From NCBI RefSeq assembly GCF_014640335.1, contig NZ_BMGT01000002.1:868001-932000 (forward strand): DNA of 64,000 bases, in the 5' to 3' direction. The DNA is from Edaphobacter dinghuensis (lineage in GTDB: Bacteria; Acidobacteriota; Terriglobia; Terriglobales; Acidobacteriaceae). The notes beneath the pieces are model-generated. The model saw nothing but the letters and a program-made list of their open reading frames with translations. It ran no database searches and was not told the DNA's origin. Position 1 is the stretch's first letter, and each line of letters begins with the position of its first letter. A program made the translations under genes and the position numbers. Positions 36,402 through 43,445 of the stretch are shown here, piece after piece.

Positions 36402-37136
36402 GTGTCCCGACCCGCCATTCTCCGCACAGTTGCCTGGCTCTGGTTTCTCGCCAGCATCGTCGTCCTCGTCATCGGCTTCCGCGAGGCAATCTTCCTTGTG
36501 CCCACCGACGCGGCCCAGGGCGACGCTGGACGTATCTTCTACTACCACGTCCCCAGCTCGATGCTGAGCTTGATCTTCCCCTACATCAACTTCCTGGCCT
36601 CGCTGGCCTACCTCTACTGGCGCCGCCGCGATCCGCTCAAGGCCCTCACCTCGGACGCCCTCGCCCTCACCGCAGCCGAAGTAACCGTCGTCTACGCCAG
36701 CATCTGCCTGATCACCGGCAGCATCTGGGGCCGGGCAACCTGGGGCATCTGGTGGACGTGGGATCCGCGCCTCACCAGCATGTTGTTGCTCTGGCTGCTC
36801 TACGTCAGCTACCTGATGCTGCGGCGCTTCTCCTCCGCTGGACAGAGCCAGACCCTCGCTGCGGTCCTCTCCGTTTTCGCCGCGGTGGACGTTCCTATTG
36901 TCTATATGTCGATCCGCTGGTGGCGTACGCAGCACCCCGCCCCTGTCTTTGGCGGCGGTCCTGACTCCGGGCTCGATCCATCGATGATGCCCGCCTTTGT
37001 CTGGAACATCGCCGGTTGGGCCATGTGGGGCATCTTTATCATGTGCTTCCGTTTCGCCCTCGAGCGCCGCCGCCAACTGGCCGAGCAGGAAGCCGCACTC
37101 AGCGCCATCGAAGCCTCTCTGGAGACCGCCCAATGA
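36402..37136 (+). CDS. ccmC: Haem handling protein CcmC
   Basis: A 244-residue six-helix protein of the HHP family starting at GTG 36402. It holds the tryptophan-rich haem-binding loop SIWGRATWGIWWTWDPRLTS and conserved His in IFYYHVPSSML and in the later external loop (WWRTQHPAPVF). CcmC attaches haem to CcmE. The C-terminal tail is a charged helix (RRRQLAEQEAALSAIEASLE), longer than in E. coli. The stop overlaps the ccmD-like start. Confidence 0.95.
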   Translation: MSRPAILRTVAWLWFLASIVVLVIGFREAIFLVPTDAAQGDAGRIFYYHVPSSMLSLIFPYINFLASLAYLYWRRRDPLKALTSDALALTAAEVTVVYASICLITGSIWGRATWGIWWTWDPRLTSMLLLWLLYVSYLMLRRFSSAGQSQTLAAVLSVFAAVDVPIVYMSIRWWRTQHPAPVFGGGPDSGLDPSMMPAFVWNIAGWAMWGIFIMCFRFALERRRQLAEQEAALSAIEASLETAQ

Positions 37137-37276
37137 CCTGGAGCACCTTCTTCAACCTGAGCACCATCGAGCACAGGCATCTTCTCGCGGCCTACGCCAC
37201 AGTCCTGATCATTCAGGGCGGATACTTTCTTCTGGTTTTGCGGGCGTGGCTGCGGACGAAAGATCCGCGCAAATAA
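37133..37276 (+). CDS. ccmD: CcmD-like small membrane protein
   Basis: A 47-residue protein beginning at an ATG that overlaps the ccmC stop (ATGA). It has one membrane helix (LLAAYATVLIIQGGYFLLVL) followed by a basic cytosolic end (RAWLRTKDPRK), the topology of CcmD, which is needed to release holo-CcmE. Short length and low conservation limit confidence, but size, position and topology all agree. Confidence 0.8.
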   Translation: MTWSTFFNLSTIEHRHLLAAYATVLIIQGGYFLLVLRAWLRTKDPRK

Positions 37277-37280
37277 AAAG

Positions 37281-37311
37281 CAACGAAGCTACAAGAATTG
37301 CAGCTTCGTTG
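37281..37311 (+). terminator. Hairpin after the ccm operon
   Basis: CAACGAAGCT and AGCTTCGTTG form a perfect 10-base stem with an 11-base loop right after the ccmD stop. It has no T-run, so the assignment as terminator is moderate. Confidence 0.5.
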
Positions 37312-37425
37312 TCCGAGAAGAATTACAGATGACGCGGAATTCGCTCAAAGCGGATTTCCGCCTCTTCCCCTCCTAAACACCACCACTCAAAAAAGGTTTC
37401 GAAAAAAGTCGGTGCGTTCATCCGC

Positions 37426-37456
37426 CTAATTCACTTGCATAGAACAAGTGAATTAG
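37426..37456 (+). promoter_or_regulatory. Operator of the HxlR regulator
   Basis: CTAATTCACTTG-catagaa-CAAGTGAATTAG is a perfect 12-base inverted repeat with a 7-base spacer, ending 14 bases before the GTG start of the HxlR-family gene. Such a symmetric site at the start of a dimeric regulator gene is very likely its own operator. Confidence 0.8.
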
Positions 37457-37470
37457 CTATCGTCTCAACC

Positions 37471-37935
37471 GTGCCAGAAAAGTCAAAATCAAAGCCACGC
37501 TCCGGCTGCCCGGTCAGCATTGCGCTCGAAAAGTTCGGAGACCGATGGTCTTTGTTGATCATCCGCGACCTGATGGTGCGTGGGTACAAGACCTTTAAGG
37601 AGTTTCAGGAGTCCGGCGAAGGCATCTCGACCAACATCCTTGCCGATCGCCTGCAAAAGCTCGAGGCCGGTAAGATCATTCTCCGTGAGCCGGAGGAGAC
37701 CGACGGAAGAAAGATCAACTATCGCCTCACCGAAAGAGGAATCGATCTGGCGCCCGTGCTTCTGGAACTGCTTCTTTGGAGCGCAAAGCACGAGCAGACC
37801 GGCGCTCCGTGCGAGCTGATGGCGCAGATGGCGAGCAACCGCGAAGCCGTTCTCGCCGAGACCCATCGCCGCTGGAAGGACCGCGACCCCAACCCATTGC
37901 TTCCCCCTTTTAGCAGCAAATCCAGCAGTCATTAA
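37471..37935 (+). CDS. HxlR-family transcriptional regulator
   Basis: A 154-residue winged-helix regulator. The hallmark GCPVSIALEKFGDRWSLLII with its Cys near the N-terminus is followed by RGYKTFKEFQESGEGISTNI, LADRLQKLEAGKIILREPEE and INYRLTERGIDLAPVLLELL. Some HxlR proteins sense electrophiles through that Cys. I place the start at GTG 37471. An upstream TTG at 37435 would start inside the palindrome. No clear ribosome binding site. A DoxX-like membrane protein follows 17 bases downstream and is the probable target gene. Confidence 0.93.
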   Translation: MPEKSKSKPRSGCPVSIALEKFGDRWSLLIIRDLMVRGYKTFKEFQESGEGISTNILADRLQKLEAGKIILREPEETDGRKINYRLTERGIDLAPVLLELLLWSAKHEQTGAPCELMAQMASNREAVLAETHRRWKDRDPNPLLPPFSSKSSSH

Positions 37936-37952
37936 AAGATGGAGGACAGTAC

Positions 37953-38351
37953 ATGCAAGCAGAGACACAGACAGCATCAGGTAAGCCACTCTGGACCGGC
38001 CGCATCCTCAGCATCCTCGCCGTCGTATTCATGCTCTTCGACGCCATCGGGCATCTTCTCAAACCTGCGCCGGTAGTCCAGGCCTTCCTTCAGCTCGGAT
38101 TTCCGCTTAACCTGTCCGTCGATCTCGGCATCATCCAACTCATCTGTGTCCTCGTCTATGTCATTCCGCGAACCGCCATCTTTGGCGCGGTACTGATCAC
38201 CGGCTATCTCGGCGGTGCCGTCGCCATCCATATGCGCGTCGGCAACCCCGTCTTCGAGTGCGTCTTTCCCATCCTCATCGGCATATTTTTCTGGGCTGGC
38301 CTTTTTCTCCGTGACACTCGGCTTAGCGCAATCTTTCCCATCAGCAATTAG
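37953..38351 (+). CDS. DoxX-like membrane protein
   Basis: A 132-residue protein with four membrane helices (RILSILAVVFMLFDAIGHLL; LGIIQLICVLVYVIP; TAIFGAVLITGYLGGAVAIH; CVFPILIGIFFWAGLFL). The FDAIGHLLKP and TGYLGGAVAIHMR motifs are typical of DoxX-like (DoxX_2) proteins, which are quinone-associated or stress-linked membrane proteins of poorly known function. It is cotranscribed with the HxlR regulator and has a GGAGGA upstream. Confidence 0.9.
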   Translation: MQAETQTASGKPLWTGRILSILAVVFMLFDAIGHLLKPAPVVQAFLQLGFPLNLSVDLGIIQLICVLVYVIPRTAIFGAVLITGYLGGAVAIHMRVGNPVFECVFPILIGIFFWAGLFLRDTRLSAIFPISN

Positions 38352-38396
38352 CATCTTCGGGCCTTCATCGACAGACATCATCGAAGGGAGCAAGTC

Positions 38397-39512
38397 ATGA
38401 GCAAGGTAAGAGTATTGGTCGGCACCCGCAAAGGAGCCTTCGTCCTCACCTCCGACGGCAAGCGCGAAAAGTGGAACATCAGCGGTCCCCACTTCGCCGG
38501 GTGGGAGATGTATCACCTCAAAGGCTCGCCCTCCGATCCCAACCGCATCTACGCCTCGCAGTCCAGCGGCTGGTTCGGCCAGGTCATCCAGCGCTCCGAC
38601 GACGGCGGCCAAACCTGGTCTCCCGTCGGCAACAAGTTCGCCTACGAAGGCGTCCCCGGCACCCATCAGTGGTACGACGGCACCGCGCATCCGTGGGAGT
38701 TCAAGCGCGTCTGGCACCTCGAGCCCTCGCTCACCGATCCCGACACCGTCTACGCCGGAATCGAGGACGCCGCCATCTTCCGCTCGACCGACGGCGGCCA
38801 GAGTTGGAGCGAGCTTCCCGGCCTGCGCGAGCACGGCTCCGGCCCACGCTGGCAGCCCGGCGCGGGCGGCATGTGCCTGCACACCATCATCCTTGATCCC
38901 AGCGACCCCCAGCGCATGTATATCGCTATCTCCGCAGCAGGGGCCTTTCGCACCGACGACGGCGGCAAGACCTGGCAGCCCATCAATCAGGGACTTCACT
39001 CCGAATACATCCCCGATCCCAAGGCCGACGTCGGCCACTGCGTCCACCACATCGCCATGCACCCGGCACGTCCCAATACCTTGTTCATGCAAAAGCACTG
39101 GGACGTCATGCGCTCGGACAACGCCGGAGACCACTGGCACGAGATCAGCGGCAATCTCCCCACCGACTTCGGCTTCGCCATCGACGTCCATGCCCACGAA
39201 CCCGAAACCATCTACGTCGTCCCCATCAAGTCCGACTCCGAGCACTTCCCCCTCGACGGCCAGCTTCGCGTCTACCGCAGCCGCACCGGCGGCAACGAGT
39301 GGGAGCCGCTCACCAAGGGCCTCCCGCAATCCGACTGCTACGTTAATGTCCTCCGCGACGCCATGGCCGTCGACAAGCTCGACTCCTGCGGCGTCTACTT
39401 CGGCACCACCGGCGGCCAGGTCTACGTCTCGCCCGACGCCGGAGATAGCTGGTCGCCTATCGTCCGCGATCTCCCCGCTGTGCTCTCCGTCGAGGTCCAG
39501 ACCATCGCATGA
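38397..39512 (+). CDS. BNR/WD40-like repeat protein (beta-propeller)
   Basis: A 371-residue cytosolic protein without signal peptide. It has repeated BNR/Asp-box motifs ([43 protein letters not shown]) spaced for a six- or seven-bladed propeller, as in sialidases and sortilin-type domains. The sialidase catalytic Arg/Tyr set is not evident, so enzymatic activity is doubtful. GGGAG lies 7 bases before the ATG. Its stop overlaps the start of a MoaD/ThiS-like gene (ATGA), a pairing I recall from soil bacteria. Confidence 0.88.
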   Translation: MSKVRVLVGTRKGAFVLTSDGKREKWNISGPHFAGWEMYHLKGSPSDPNRIYASQSSGWFGQVIQRSDDGGQTWSPVGNKFAYEGVPGTHQWYDGTAHPWEFKRVWHLEPSLTDPDTVYAGIEDAAIFRSTDGGQSWSELPGLREHGSGPRWQPGAGGMCLHTIILDPSDPQRMYIAISAAGAFRTDDGGKTWQPINQGLHSEYIPDPKADVGHCVHHIAMHPARPNTLFMQKHWDVMRSDNAGDHWHEISGNLPTDFGFAIDVHAHEPETIYVVPIKSDSEHFPLDGQLRVYRSRTGGNEWEPLTKGLPQSDCYVNVLRDAMAVDKLDSCGVYFGTTGGQVYVSPDAGDSWSPIVRDLPAVLSVEVQTIA

Positions 39513-39817
39513 CGACAAATCGCATCCGCGTCGAACTGCCAGCGCATCTGCGCAACCTCGCGCAGGTGCACGGCGAAGTCACGCTTGACGTTGCCGCACC
39601 CATCACCCTCCGCTCCGTCCTCGATGCCCTCGAAGCCACCTACCCCATGCTCTCGGGAACCATCCGCGACCACACCACCTTGCAGCGCCGCCCCTTCCTG
39701 CGCTTCTTCGCCTGCGAAGAAGACCTCTCCCACCAGTCTCCAGACTCACCGTTGCCCGAAGCCATCGCCACTGCCCGCGAGCCGCTGCTCATTATAGGGG
39801 CCATCGCCGGTGGATGA
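39509..39817 (+). CDS. MoaD/ThiS-like ubiquitin-fold protein
   Basis: A 102-residue beta-grasp protein: [35 protein letters not shown] and the C-terminal [10 protein letters not shown] ending in the diglycine expected for adenylation and sulfur transfer. MoaD and ThiS carry thiocarboxylates for molybdopterin or thiazole synthesis. Here no moaE, thiG or E1 enzyme lies next to it. The start overlaps the stop of the BNR protein, so the two are translationally coupled. Confidence 0.85.
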   Translation: MTTNRIRVELPAHLRNLAQVHGEVTLDVAAPITLRSVLDALEATYPMLSGTIRDHTTLQRRPFLRFFACEEDLSHQSPDSPLPEAIATAREPLLIIGAIAGG

Positions 39818-39828
39818 AATTTACAGAA

Positions 39829-39856
39829 GTCTACTGACAGAATGCTGTCAGTAGAC
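39829..39856 (+). terminator. Hairpin after the MoaD-like gene
   Basis: GTCTACTGACAG-aatg-CTGTCAGTAGAC is a perfect 12-base stem with a 4-base loop, 12 bases after the stop codon. Only CCTGTTTAG follows, so it is a terminator without a strong T-run, or a protein-binding palindrome upstream of the next gene. Confidence 0.6.
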
Positions 39857-39938
39857 CCTGTTTAGCCTCTGACAATAAGCCAACCTTTCACCATCAAAGC
39901 AGTAAGCAAAGTCCTCATCACACACAAAAGGAGCAGTC

Positions 39939-40352
39939 ATGAAAGAATTCAATGCCTATCTCAACTTTTCCGGAAACTGTCGTCAGGCCATGGAGTTCTA
40001 CGCCAAATGCCTCGACGCCGACGTGCAGATCATGCCGTTCTCACAAGGTCCTATGGAGGTAACTCCAGAGACGAAAGATATGGTCCTTCACTCGCGCCTG
40101 TCCAAAGGCGACCAGGTCATCATGGCCTCCGACTGCCCTCCCGGCACGCCCATGACCGTGGGCAACAACGTCTCCATCTGCATTAACTGCGAGAGCCGCG
40201 ATGAGGTCGACAAGTTTTTTGGCTCCCTCGGCGAAAAGGGTAATGTGATCCTGCCCGTGCAAGACATGTTCTGGGGAGCCTATTTCGGCATGCTTACCGA
40301 CCAGTTCGGTATCAACTGGATGCTCAATTTCGAAACCCCGAAGGCAAGCTGA
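39939..40352 (+). CDS. VOC-family (PhnB/glyoxalase-like) protein
   Basis: A 137-residue protein of the PhnB-type VOC fold: AYLNFSGNCRQAMEFYAKCL, SRLSKGDQVIMASDCPPGTP, VSICINCESRDEVDKFFGSL and MFWGAYFGMLTDQFGINWML. These proteins are related to bleomycin-resistance and glyoxalase proteins. The catalytic role is unknown and the metal ligands are only partly kept. AAAGGAG precedes the ATG. It is monocistronic with a strong terminator. Confidence 0.92.
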   Translation: MKEFNAYLNFSGNCRQAMEFYAKCLDADVQIMPFSQGPMEVTPETKDMVLHSRLSKGDQVIMASDCPPGTPMTVGNNVSICINCESRDEVDKFFGSLGEKGNVILPVQDMFWGAYFGMLTDQFGINWMLNFETPKAS

Positions 40353-40380
40353 CCGCATCGCAGCATCGAATTGAAATGCA

Positions 40381-40414
40381 ACGCGGCCCTTCGAACGAAA
40401 ACGAAGGGCCGCGT
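40381..40414 (+). terminator. Terminator hairpin after the VOC gene
   Basis: ACGCGGCCCTTCG and CGAAGGGCCGCGT form a perfect 13-base GC-rich stem with an 8-base A-rich loop, 29 bases past the stop. A T-run (TTTTTG) follows only 10 bases later. Confidence 0.75.
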
Positions 40415-40538
40415 CGCATTAAAGTTTTTGCACCGGCCATCAGCGATCATCTCAATACGATCGAGTCACTTAGGTCAGCATGAGGGGAGGGCGACCTCTC
40501 CCGTCTTCCCCTAGTCAAAATCTTTTCCTCAGCCTGCA

Positions 40539-40565
40539 TGTCACACTCGCTGCTCCTGTCTCGTC
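40539..40565 (+). promoter_or_regulatory. ECF41 sigma-factor promoter
   Basis: TGTCACA (40539-40545), 16 bases, CGTC (40562-40565). This is an exact match to the promoter described for ECF41 sigma factors upstream of their carboxymuconolactone decarboxylase-type partner genes, and here it lies about 33 bases before such a gene whose neighbour is an ECF41 sigma factor. Confidence 0.88.
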
Positions 40566-40597
40566 ATGGTGGTAGTAACCCCAAAAGGAGATTGCTC

Positions 40598-41071
40598 ATG
40601 ACAGCCAAACTGAATCCGCTTACCGCTGCACCTGCACTGATGAAGCAGTGGCACACTACCTCCATCGCCATCGCCGCCAGCCTCGAGCCGAAGCTCAGCG
40701 AGCTTGTGAAGATTCGTGCCTCACAGATCAACGGCTGCGCCAACTGCCTCAATATGCATAGCGTCTTTGCGCGCGAAAACGGAGAGACCGAGCAGCGCCT
40801 CTTTCTGTTGTCGGCATGGCGCGAGGCTCCCTGCTATACCGACCGCGAGCGTGCGGCGCTCGGCTGGACCGAGGCGATGACACGGCTCTCCGAAGGTCAC
40901 ACGCATGAAAGCGCCTACGAAGCCCTCAAGGCCCACTTCACCGAGGAGGAGCAGGTCAAGCTCACCTTGTTGATCAACATCATCAATGGTTGGAACCGCA
41001 TCGCGGTTGGCTTTGGCGTCTGGGCCGATCCGGAGATGATCAAAGCCGCCAACAAGGCGGTCGCCGCTTGA
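40598..41071 (+). CDS. AhpD/carboxymuconolactone decarboxylase-like protein
   Basis: A 157-residue all-helical protein of the AhpD-like CMD fold. LSELVKIRASQINGCANCLN MHS gives the active-site pair CxxC with the downstream His (C-A-N-C-L-N-M-H), followed by SAWREAPCYTDRERAALGWT and LTLLINIINGWNRIAVGFGV. AhpD-like proteins relay electrons to peroxiredoxin or act as peroxidases. ATG 40598 is chosen because AAGGAG lies 7 bases before it. It is the target partner of the ECF41 sigma factor whose TTG start overlaps its stop. Confidence 0.93.
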   Translation: MTAKLNPLTAAPALMKQWHTTSIAIAASLEPKLSELVKIRASQINGCANCLNMHSVFARENGETEQRLFLLSAWREAPCYTDRERAALGWTEAMTRLSEGHTHESAYEALKAHFTEEEQVKLTLLINIINGWNRIAVGFGVWADPEMIKAANKAVAA

Positions 41072-41922
41072 TCGAGAACACGAGATTCGAGGACGCAGCG
41101 GCAGGCTTCGAGCCGCTGCGTCCAAAGCTCACGCGCGTCGCCTACCGCATGCTCGGCTCCGTGCCCGACGCCGAGGATATCGTGCAGGATGCCTTCATCC
41201 GCTGGATGAACATTGAGCGCAGCGATATCCGCGAACCCGAGGCCTTCCTCCGTCGCACGGTCACGCGCCTCTGCCTCGATCAGCTCAAATCGGCGCGTCG
41301 CCAACGCGAGACCTACATTGGCCCGTGGCTCCCTGATCCTGTCGTGGAAGAGGAAGAGGTAGAGGACGTCACCTTGCCGCTGATGCTCGCGCTCGAACGC
41401 CTCTCTCCACTGGAGCGTGCCGTATTTCTTCTGCACGACGTCTTCGGTCTCGGCTTCGAAGAGGTCTCAGCGACCATCCGCCGCGATCCTGCAGCCTGCC
41501 GCCAGCTTGCTTCACGCGCACGCGAACACGTTCGCAGCGCCCGGCCGCGTTTCCAGATAGAAAAACAACGCGGCCTTGCACTTGCCGAGGCATTTTTTAC
41601 CGCATCGCGCAGCGGCGACCTCAAGACTTTGGGCGCAATGCTGGCAACCGATGTCAGCATCCATGCAGACGGCGGCGGCAAGCGTCCCGCGGCCATAAGA
41701 CCGATCCTCGGGTTCGATGCCGTGATGAAGCTGTTCGAGGGCCTGGCGAACTTGTTCAAGACAACGACGTTTATTCGTGCCGCCTTCATCAACGGACTGC
41801 CCGGATTCATCACCCTCGAAGCCGATGGCGAACTCCAGACGACAGCGCTCGAGATCGAAGACGGAAAGGTCGCAGCCATCTATGTCATGCGGAATCCTGA
41901 CAAGCTGAAGCATCTGCATTAG
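41068..41922 (+). CDS. ECF41-type sigma factor with fused C-terminal domain
   Basis: A 284-residue sigma-70 family protein starting at TTG 41068, overlapping the AhpD-like stop (TTGA). Sigma2 is residues 10-80 (LTRVAYRMLGSVPDAEDIVQ, DAFIRWMN). The linker has the ECF41 hallmark GPWLPDP, and sigma4 is residues 105-160 (LSPLERAVFLLHDVFGLGFE). A SnoaL-like extension with the second hallmark DGGGK (HADGGGKRPA) makes up the C-terminus. In this group the extension, instead of an anti-sigma factor, controls activity. The gene pair and promoter match the group exactly. Confidence 0.95.
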   Translation: MIENTRFEDAAAGFEPLRPKLTRVAYRMLGSVPDAEDIVQDAFIRWMNIERSDIREPEAFLRRTVTRLCLDQLKSARRQRETYIGPWLPDPVVEEEEVEDVTLPLMLALERLSPLERAVFLLHDVFGLGFEEVSATIRRDPAACRQLASRAREHVRSARPRFQIEKQRGLALAEAFFTASRSGDLKTLGAMLATDVSIHADGGGKRPAAIRPILGFDAVMKLFEGLANLFKTTTFIRAAFINGLPGFITLEADGELQTTALEIEDGKVAAIYVMRNPDKLKHLH

Positions 41923-42338
41923 TCTGACCACTCAGTCGGCTGTCTTCGGATGGCAAAAGGTTCATCACGGCAGGACTCATCAATCCTTGTCGAGGATCCT
42001 GTCAAGTCCCACTTTGGCTTAACCTACTGAAACCAAGCAACATCCCCATTGCAAAAGAGTTCCCTCCCTCTTTCTATAATTGAAATAGAGAGAAAAAAAT
42101 CAGGCAAAAACAGCAACTCCTTTGCAATCAATATTTTAGAAAATAAGTCGTTTATTTTGAATACTTTGCATAAAAAGTACAGGGGTAGGGGTACTTCCCA
42201 AACGGGCTTTTCATGCCGTCTAGTCAGGGGATCAGCATTGCTCTGCTCCGGCAAAGAGCCTCAAAAATCACTCTCATCTGCACTGTGTAAAATGGCCTCG
42301 TACAAATAAACGCAAAACTGCACAGGAGAACCACAGCA
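41923..42338. other. Intergenic region, AT-rich core
   Basis: About 415 bases before the aldolase gene. The middle (42050-42175) is strikingly AT-rich against the GC-rich surroundings. It contains the motif GTACAGGGGTAGGGGTAC and a possible hairpin TTTCTAtaattgaaaTAGAGA. It should carry the aldolase promoter. No gene was recognised. Confidence 0.5.
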
Positions 42339-43349
42339 ATGTCGAAGTTGACCCCAGGTAAGCTCGCCGGACTCAAATCCGTCTCCGATTCACGCGGCGT
42401 CATCGCCGCAGCGGCGATGGACCAGCGCGGCTCCCTCCAGAAGTCCCTTGCCAAAGAGCGTGGAGCCGCAGCCGACGCACACGATCTCGAAGTCTTTAAG
42501 ACCCTCGTCACCGAGGTCCTCACCAAGCACGCCTCCGCAATTCTGCTAGACCCCGAGTTCGGCCTGCCCGCCTCCAAGCATCGCAATGGCAAGGGCCTCC
42601 TGCTCGCCTATGAGAAGACCGGCTATGACTCTCAGACTCCTGGCCGCCTGCCCGACCTGCTCGACCTCTGGAGTGTTCGCCGCCTCAAGGAAGCCGGAGC
42701 CGACTGCATCAAGATCCTGCTCTACTACACTCCTTTTGAGAAGTCGCACATCAACGACCACAAGCAGGCATGGATCGAGCGCATCGGCGACGAGTGCCTC
42801 GCTCACGACATCCCCTTCTTCCTCGAGTTTGTCGGCTACGATGCCAACGGCGGCGATGAGAAGTCACTCGCCTACGCCATGAAGAAGCCAGAGATCGTCT
42901 CCGGCGCCATGGCCGAGTTCGGTAAGGCCCGCTACAACGTAGACGTCCTCAAGGTCGAAGTCCCCATCGTCATGGAGTTCGTCGAAGGCACCAAGGCTTT
43001 CAAGGGCGAAAAAGCCTACACCCGTGCCGAGGCTCTCCAGCACTTCCGCGATGCTGAATCGATGACGCACAAGCCCTTCATCTATCTCTCTGCGGGCGTC
43101 TCGAATCCAGTCTTCATCGAGACCCTCGAACTTGCAGGCGAGTCCGGCACCAAGTACAACGGCGTCCTCTGCGGCCGCGCCACCTGGAAAGACGGCATCG
43201 CCATCTACGCCAAGCAGGGTGAAGATGCCTTCCGCAAGTGGCTCGAGACCACCGGCGTCGAGAACATCAACAATGTCAACAACGCCCTCAAAACCGCCAG
43301 CCCCTGGTACCTCAAGTTCGGCGCCAAGAGCCTCGCAGAGCTTGGCTAA
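42339..43349 (+). CDS. lacD: Tagatose-1,6-bisphosphate aldolase (LacD family)
   Basis: A 336-residue class I aldolase of the LacD family. It cleaves tagatose- or fructose-bisphosphate into DHAP and glyceraldehyde-3-phosphate through a Schiff-base lysine. Segments: ISDSRGVIAA-type start, AAAAMDQRGSLQKSLAKERG, LLDPEFGLPASKHR, ADCIKILLYYTPFEKSH (Lys region), YNVDVLKVEVPIVMEFVEGT with the probable Schiff-base Lys, PFIYLSAGVSNPVFIETLEL and GVLCGRATWKDGIA. No lac/tagatose genes are near, so it may serve general glycolysis. GGAG precedes the ATG. Confidence 0.9.
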   Translation: MSKLTPGKLAGLKSVSDSRGVIAAAAMDQRGSLQKSLAKERGAAADAHDLEVFKTLVTEVLTKHASAILLDPEFGLPASKHRNGKGLLLAYEKTGYDSQTPGRLPDLLDLWSVRRLKEAGADCIKILLYYTPFEKSHINDHKQAWIERIGDECLAHDIPFFLEFVGYDANGGDEKSLAYAMKKPEIVSGAMAEFGKARYNVDVLKVEVPIVMEFVEGTKAFKGEKAYTRAEALQHFRDAESMTHKPFIYLSAGVSNPVFIETLELAGESGTKYNGVLCGRATWKDGIAIYAKQGEDAFRKWLETTGVENINNVNNALKTASPWYLKFGAKSLAELG

Positions 43350-43370
43350 TCAGCAGCTCAAGCAAGCAGT

Positions 43371-43406
43371 CAAAGACCCCGACTTTGAGCCGGGGTCTTT
43401 GCTTTA
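43371..43406 (+). terminator. Intrinsic terminator after the aldolase
   Basis: CAAAGACCCCG and CGGGGTCTTTG form a perfect 11-base stem with a 9-base loop, followed by CTTTAAT, 22 bases past the stop codon. Confidence 0.85.
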
Positions 43407-43445
43407 ATCTCGTCTCGCAGATTCACACAGAAAGGAGCGCAACCT

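Noticed and set aside
36186..37133. 315-codon minus-strand frame opposite ccmB/ccmC
   Set aside because: Asp/Glu/Gly-rich shadow of membrane-protein codons.
37977..39518. 513-codon minus-strand frame opposite DoxX/BNR genes
   Set aside because: Val/Asp/Gly-rich antisense of the BNR propeller codons. No start signals or domain.
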